Of a stretch of DNA of 9,190 nucleotides, positions 6,138 through 9,190 are shown in pieces. Source of the stretch: Euryarchaeota archaeon UBA124 (GTDB taxonomy: Archaea > Thermoplasmatota > Poseidoniia > Poseidoniales > Poseidoniaceae); NCBI GenBank assembly GCA_002502215.1, contig DAPT01000111.1:1-9190 (forward strand), in the 5' to 3' direction. Position 1 is the first letter of the stretch; every line of letters starts with the position of its first letter. A program made the translations under genes and the position numbers. Below the pieces are notes generated by a model. It did no database searches. It saw only the letters and a program-made list of their open reading frames with translations, and was not told where the DNA came from.

Positions 6138-8012
6138 ATGCACAAGGCTTTGCGTGGACGTAAATCCATTCAGCTTCAGGCTTTTTTCTGCTTAATCATC
6201 ATGCTTTTCGTTCCGATGCATTCAATGGCACAAGAAAACGAAATGCCATCCGCTGACTGTTCAGAGGAAGCCGTCCATCAAGATTCAGACCTTGAGTGTG
6301 ATTTGGATTTAGGAGAGAATGTAGGAGTTTCTACAATTCGATACGAGTTTTTACGTGCTGGACATAACCCAGGACAAGACACAGTATCGGCGCTAGCGAC
6401 CGGCAGTACTCACACATGCGGTCTACTGGATAATGGCTCTGCTATGTGTTGGGGTCTCGATAACTATGGTCAGTTGGGTGATGGAGGTGATGCGGTAACG
6501 AGAAACAAGCCCACTTCGTTTGTTTCACTCTCAGAGGGAGAAACCATCAAGCAAATTTATGCAAAACAAGCTCGCACCTGCGTTCTTCTGTACGATGACT
6601 CAATGAGCTGTTGGGGATTCAATGAAGATGGACAGAGCGGGGACAACTCTACCAATACATACAAATCTCCAAGCACGAAAGTACAGTTTCCAAACAACCA
6701 ACGCGTCAAATCTGTGGGCATGGGAGTGAAACACACCTGTGCCATCTTAGAAGACGGTGCACTGACGTGTTGGGGCGCTGATTCGTACGGGGCCCTAGGA
6801 AATGGAGATTCAGATTCTGCGGATAAATACATTCCGCAAACCATTGCAACTCCGGCTGATCGGCAAGTGACAAAAGTCGAATCAGGAGCAACCCATACAT
6901 GCACACTCATGGACGACGGAGGAATTATGTGTTGGGGAAGAGACAACACCGGGCAACTCGGAAACGGAGGTACAAGCGATACCATTCACTCACCATCAAC
7001 AAACGTAGAGTTGCCCGAAGGTCGAGCCGCGACCGACCTTTCTGTTGGAGATCACCATTCATGTGCGCTTTTGGACAATGGTTCAGTTGCGTGTTGGGGT
7101 CACAATAACCACGGCCAACTTGGAGATAACACGACCACAAATGCTCCGATTCCAGTGTATGCTCATTTACCAACGAGTTCAGTTGCCGTTTCAGTTTCTA
7201 CAGGACCTTACAGCAGTTGTGCCATACTCGAAAACAGTAGCGTATACTGCTGGGGGCACAACAATTACGGGCGGTTAGGCATCGGTGTTAGCGGGGGTGT
7301 TTATCCCGCCCCAATGTTTGTCGAGCAAGCCAACAACGTGGTTGTGTTGAGTCTAAACTACGACCATACGTGTGCGCTGTCCGAGAACGGCTCAATCTCA
7401 TGCTGGGGGCGCAACAAGCATGGGCAACTTGGAATTGGCCAATCAGGCGACAGAAATACTCCGAATCTCGTCGATTACAACAATGCCCCATTTGCATCAA
7501 TAACCGGCGCCGCACCTGTTGGGCTTTGGGAAGACCAGTCTGGACTGCGCGGTAGAATTGTGACTCCATTTGCGGATAATGTCTGGAAACTTGAGGCGAC
7601 TGTCTCAGAAAACGCTGACATGTCAATGTATGATCTCCACATTACACTGCTAAAAATTGGTGGTCTTCGGGAGGATGTTGTCCTCGAAAACGCTATTCAA
7701 ATTATTGAAAAAGACACCGATGGAGATGGCGTGGTAGATTCACAAGATGCATTCCCAAGTGATTCCTCTGAAACGAGCGATACAGACGGAGACGGTGTTG
7801 GTGACAATTCTGATGTTTACCCTGAAGATGCTACTCGCTCAGCTGATGAGGCTGAAATTCTAGGAACAACCACCTACGTTATTGTTGGAGGAATTCTTCT
7901 CGCCCTTCTCTCTATGCTCTTGTTTTCAAGAAGGAAGACATACGATGAAGAAAGTGACGCTCCTAAACCAAGTAGGTTTCGATTTCCAAGCGGACCGAAA
8001 CAAAAGTTCTGA
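6138..8012 (+). CDS. Secreted, membrane-anchored RCC1 beta-propeller protein with calcium-binding repeats
   Basis: A 624-residue surface protein. A signal peptide is evident: basic RGRK, a hydrophobic core FFCLIIMLFV, and a likely cut after Ala31 (HSMA/Q). A short acidic region holds Cys41 and Cys54. Residues 83-449 contain seven RCC1-type repeats of about 51-54 residues, enough for one closed seven-bladed propeller. Each has the pattern (H/R/S)(T/S)C-X9-CWG followed by YGQLG-like residues. A beta-rich linker (about 450-525) leads to two thrombospondin type 3-like calcium motifs (526-542 and 548-564), then a membrane helix (about 578-596) and a basic cytoplasmic tail starting SRRK. The chain should therefore sit outside the cell, held by its C-terminal helix. 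RCC1 propellers commonly bind protein or other partners, but this one shows no catalytic motif and its ligand is unknown. It is not a chromatin factor, given the signal peptide. The ATG at 6138 places the signal sequence correctly at the N-terminus. Confidence 0.9.
   Translation: MHKALRGRKSIQLQAFFCLIIMLFVPMHSMAQENEMPSADCSEEAVHQDSDLECDLDLGENVGVSTIRYEFLRAGHNPGQDTVSALATGSTHTCGLLDNGSAMCWGLDNYGQLGDGGDAVTRNKPTSFVSLSEGETIKQIYAKQARTCVLLYDDSMSCWGFNEDGQSGDNSTNTYKSPSTKVQFPNNQRVKSVGMGVKHTCAILEDGALTCWGADSYGALGNGDSDSADKYIPQTIATPADRQVTKVESGATHTCTLMDDGGIMCWGRDNTGQLGNGGTSDTIHSPSTNVELPEGRAATDLSVGDHHSCALLDNGSVACWGHNNHGQLGDNTTTNAPIPVYAHLPTSSVAVSVSTGPYSSCAILENSSVYCWGHNNYGRLGIGVSGGVYPAPMFVEQANNVVVLSLNYDHTCALSENGSISCWGRNKHGQLGIGQSGDRNTPNLVDYNNAPFASITGAAPVGLWEDQSGLRGRIVTPFADNVWKLEATVSENADMSMYDLHITLLKIGGLREDVVLENAIQIIEKDTDGDGVVDSQDAFPSDSSETSDTDGDGVGDNSDVYPEDATRSADEAEILGTTTYVIVGGILLALLSMLLFSRRKTYDEESDAPKPSRFRFPSGPKQKF
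6384..7484 (+). repeat. Seven tandem RCC1 repeats, each with a CX9CWG pair
   Basis: Seven coding repeats of about 155-162 bases encode the propeller blades. The paired cysteines fall at residues 94/104, 148/158, 201/211, 255/265, 309/319, 361/371 and 412/422, always exactly ten apart. Core text such as HTCALLDNGS and CWG.NN.GQLG recurs. The DNA copies have diverged, so this is an old protein repeat and not a recent tandem duplication. Confidence 0.92.
7713..7829 (+). repeat. Two thrombospondin type 3-like calcium-binding repeats
   Basis: Two 17-residue units, DTDGDGVVDSQDAFPSD (526-542) and DTDGDGVGDNSDVYPED (548-564), are separated by SSETS. The regularly spaced Asp residues match calcium-coordinating motifs found in extracellular stalks. 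They form a rigid spacer between the propeller and the membrane helix and support export to a calcium-rich medium such as seawater. Confidence 0.88.
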
Positions 8013-8097
8013 GGAAATTTGAAACTTTGAGTCAGAAGTGAATTATCACATTCAAACATGCGTCGGCTTCATAGGGTAAAGGCGACTGGGTTGAAAT

Positions 8098-8117
8098 GGA
8101 GGCATTCCTCCGGGTGA
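8098..8117 (+). promoter_or_regulatory. Hairpin GGAGG-CATT-CCTCC followed by ribosome binding site GGGTGA
   Basis: GGAGG (8098-8102) and CCTCC (8107-8111) can pair around a CATT loop. Directly after it, GGGTGA (8112-8117) lies four bases before the ATG at 8122 and matches the anti-Shine-Dalgarno sequence. The GGAGG is 19 bases from the ATG, too far to be the working site, so GGGTGA fixes the start. The hairpin occupies the leader just upstream. The remaining spacer from 8013 shows no clear TATA box or terminator. Confidence 0.5.
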
Positions 8118-8121
8118 ACAT

Positions 8122-8931
8122 ATGAGTGAAGAAGGAACCATCACCCCTGAAGTTCAAATTGGCCAACTTGAAGAAGCCCTCGCCACTGAAACGGACCGTT
8201 TGAAGAAACTCTTCGCAGCCTATGAAACTCAAGAGAAGGAACTCGTCGATGCACGTGCTGAAATCGAAGTCCTGGAAAAGGAAATTATCGATAAAGAGAT
8301 TGAGCGAGAGGCCCAAGAATCGCTTATTGCAGAAAAGGACCTCCGAATTCGAGAATTGGAAATGAAAGCTACGAAGGCTGACAAGCGTGTCGAGCATCTC
8401 GAACCTGCCCTTGAAACGATGGAGGAAAAGTACTCTCGCGAAAAAGACCGACTCGGGAAGGTCTTTGGAATCGCAGAAGAACTTGACAATGATTTGAAAC
8501 TCGCGGTTTCAGAGATGAAGGCGCGAGACGACTGGTATGTGGCACACATGACGCTCTTTGAAGATCTCAACAAGGCAATCAAGGAACGCTACGAGATGAT
8601 TGAAAGCGCCGTAGAGGCAGAACGCCAATCACAACACATGTCTCGTGCGTTTACTGAACGTATGGATGAGATGGTTGAAGCACGGGCAGCAGAAATGACC
8701 GTCGAAGAGGCTGAAACCCTCATTGAAGAAGAAACGACTGAAACCCAAGAAGCCGTTGAAGAAGCGCCTGTTGAGGAAGCACCAGCTGAAGAAGCTGAAA
8801 GCGCTCCAGAGGAAGATTCAGCGGAAGCCGAATCAGCAGATGATGCAAGTGAAGAACCCGCCGAAGAAGCAGCGGAAGCATCTGCAGACCAAACATGGAA
8901 TTCGGATGTCGACCCTTGGGCTGACAACTGA
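8122..8931 (+). CDS. Acidic coiled-coil protein of unknown function
   Basis: I do not recognise a named family. The 269-residue product has no signal peptide or membrane helix, so it is probably cytosolic. Residues about 12-110 are a long charged helix with heptad-like Leu/Ile spacing (for example IGQLEEALATETDRLKKL), consistent with a coiled coil. A less regular helical part follows (about 111-190) with an aromatic patch DDWYVAHMTLFEDL (136-149). Residues about 193-255 form a low-complexity tail of Glu, Ala, Pro and Ser (EEAPVEEAPAEEAE-like), strongly acidic and probably disordered. The chain ends in WNSDVDPWADN, a tryptophan-bearing peptide that looks like a binding tag. The start is supported by GGGTGA four bases upstream. 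The stop overlaps the ribosome binding site of the lipid decarboxylase gene, so the two are very likely co-transcribed and translationally coupled. A scaffold or filament-like role is conceivable but not shown. Confidence 0.85.
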   Translation: MSEEGTITPEVQIGQLEEALATETDRLKKLFAAYETQEKELVDARAEIEVLEKEIIDKEIEREAQESLIAEKDLRIRELEMKATKADKRVEHLEPALETMEEKYSREKDRLGKVFGIAEELDNDLKLAVSEMKARDDWYVAHMTLFEDLNKAIKERYEMIESAVEAERQSQHMSRAFTERMDEMVEARAAEMTVEEAETLIEEETTETQEAVEEAPVEEAPAEEAESAPEEDSAEAESADDASEEPAEEAAEASADQTWNSDVDPWADN

Positions 8932-8936
8932 GGTGA
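8930..8936 (+). promoter_or_regulatory. Ribosome binding site GAGGTGA that decides a TTG start
   Basis: GAGGTGA is a strong match to the archaeal anti-Shine-Dalgarno sequence. It overlaps the last two bases of the TGA stop of the coiled-coil gene (8929-8931) and sits six bases before the TTG at 8943. In that frame the nearest upstream stop is the TGA at 8934-8936, so only ATT 8940 or TTG 8943 could begin the decarboxylase near this site. Confidence 0.7.
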
Positions 8937-8942
8937 GCCATT

Positions 8943-9190
8943 TTGGCAGGTCTCGCCCAAGGAGGGCTTGCGCCAGTAGCGACATTCGCTCTTTCAGGCG
9001 CTGTAATTCTTGCTGGGCAATCGCTTGGTCTTGACCCTCTTCATGGATTGTTACCTCTTCTTGGTGTTCTCTGTCTGATGACGGCAGTCTTTTTTGCCAA
9101 TTTTTGGAGAGATCCAGACCGTCCAATTCCAAAGGATTCAGGCGTGCTTGTGTCACCAGCCGATGGCCGTGTGATGTTTGTTCGCCGAGA
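8943..9190 (+). CDS. Phosphatidylserine/archaetidylserine decarboxylase, N-terminal part (3'-truncated)
   Basis: The visible 82 codons begin LAGLAQGGLAPVATFALSG (initiator Leu codon read as Met) and continue past the window end. Two hydrophobic stretches (about residues 10-25 and 33-54) form a membrane-anchoring hairpin. Next comes the hallmark FWRDPDRPIP (about 54-63), followed by VLVSPADGRV (about 68-77), both typical of phosphatidylserine decarboxylases. These enzymes self-cleave at a C-terminal Ser to make a pyruvoyl group, then convert the serine head group of the phospholipid to ethanolamine; in archaea the substrate is archaetidylserine. The catalytic Ser region is outside the window. 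The TTG start is chosen from the GAGGTGA six bases upstream and because no ATG or GTG precedes the hairpin in frame. The gene lies 11 bases after the coiled-coil gene, indicating an operon. A partner phosphatidyl- or archaetidylserine synthase may be next downstream; that is a guess. Confidence 0.85.
   Translation, partial: MAGLAQGGLAPVATFALSGAVILAGQSLGLDPLHGLLPLLGVLCLMTAVFFANFWRDPDRPIPKDSGVLVSPADGRVMFVRR

Noticed and set aside
6557..6985. 142-residue minus-strand open frame inside the RCC1 gene
   Set aside because: It is antisense to well-supported repeat coding sequence, has a Pro/Ser/Cys-rich composition without any motif, and arises from the repeated plus-strand codons.
6384..7484. RCC1 repeats as a recent DNA tandem duplication
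   Set aside because: The copies share protein motifs but differ widely at the DNA level, so they are ancient structural repeats.
8721..8890. GAA/GCA-rich stretch as a possible DNA repeat or CRISPR-like array
   Set aside because: There is no fixed unit or spacer; it is codon-level low complexity from an acidic Glu/Ala/Pro protein tail.
8589..8960. 123-residue minus-strand frame rich in Ser and Ala
   Set aside because: It is the complement of the Glu/Ala-rich tail of the coiled-coil gene; the low-complexity composition explains both its length and its Ser/Ala content.
1..9190. Defence island or mobile element
   Set aside because: Apart from the helicase-nuclease, which fits DNA repair, there is no transposase, integrase, toxin-antitoxin pair, Cas gene, terminal repeat or attachment site.

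Overview
The window most likely comes from a planktonic euryarchaeon of the Marine Group II type (Candidatus Poseidoniales) or a close relative. The main pointer is a secreted RCC1-propeller protein whose C-terminus carries two Asp-rich DTDGDGV...FP/YP.D calcium repeats, one membrane helix and a short basic tail, an architecture common in that group. Other pointers are an archaeal-size decarboxylase of the phosphatidylserine/archaetidylserine family, short spacers, and GGTG-type ribosome binding sites 4 to 6 bases from several starts. Base composition looks moderate (near 45-48% GC by eye). The taxonomic call is an inference; there is no rRNA or other marker here.

Layout: (1) 1-4445, plus strand: the 3' part of a very large UvrD/AddA-type helicase fused to a C-terminal PD-(D/E)XK nuclease with an AddB/Cas4-like Fe-S cysteine set. 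The Walker A end lies upstream of the window. (2) 4417-5043, minus strand: a small class I SAM methyltransferase whose 3' end overlaps the helicase gene tail to tail. (3) 5114-6076, plus strand: a proline iminopeptidase-type alpha/beta hydrolase, divergent from the methyltransferase across 70 bp. (4) 6138-8012, plus strand: an exported, membrane-anchored seven-bladed RCC1 protein. (5) 8122-8931, plus strand: an acidic coiled-coil protein of unknown function. (6) 8943-9190, plus strand: the 5' end of a phosphatidylserine/archaetidylserine decarboxylase with a TTG start, running off the window and apparently co-transcribed with gene 5.

The genes do not form one pathway. They cover DNA end processing, a methyltransferase, peptide turnover, a surface protein, and a coiled-coil/lipid-synthesis pair. 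I see no mobile element, CRISPR array, tRNA, rRNA or integration site, and no gap longer than about 110 bases without a gene. The points most worth following are the helicase with its own Fe-S nuclease in a probable archaeon, the regular cysteine pair in all seven RCC1 blades, and the unknown coiled-coil protein coupled to a lipid gene.
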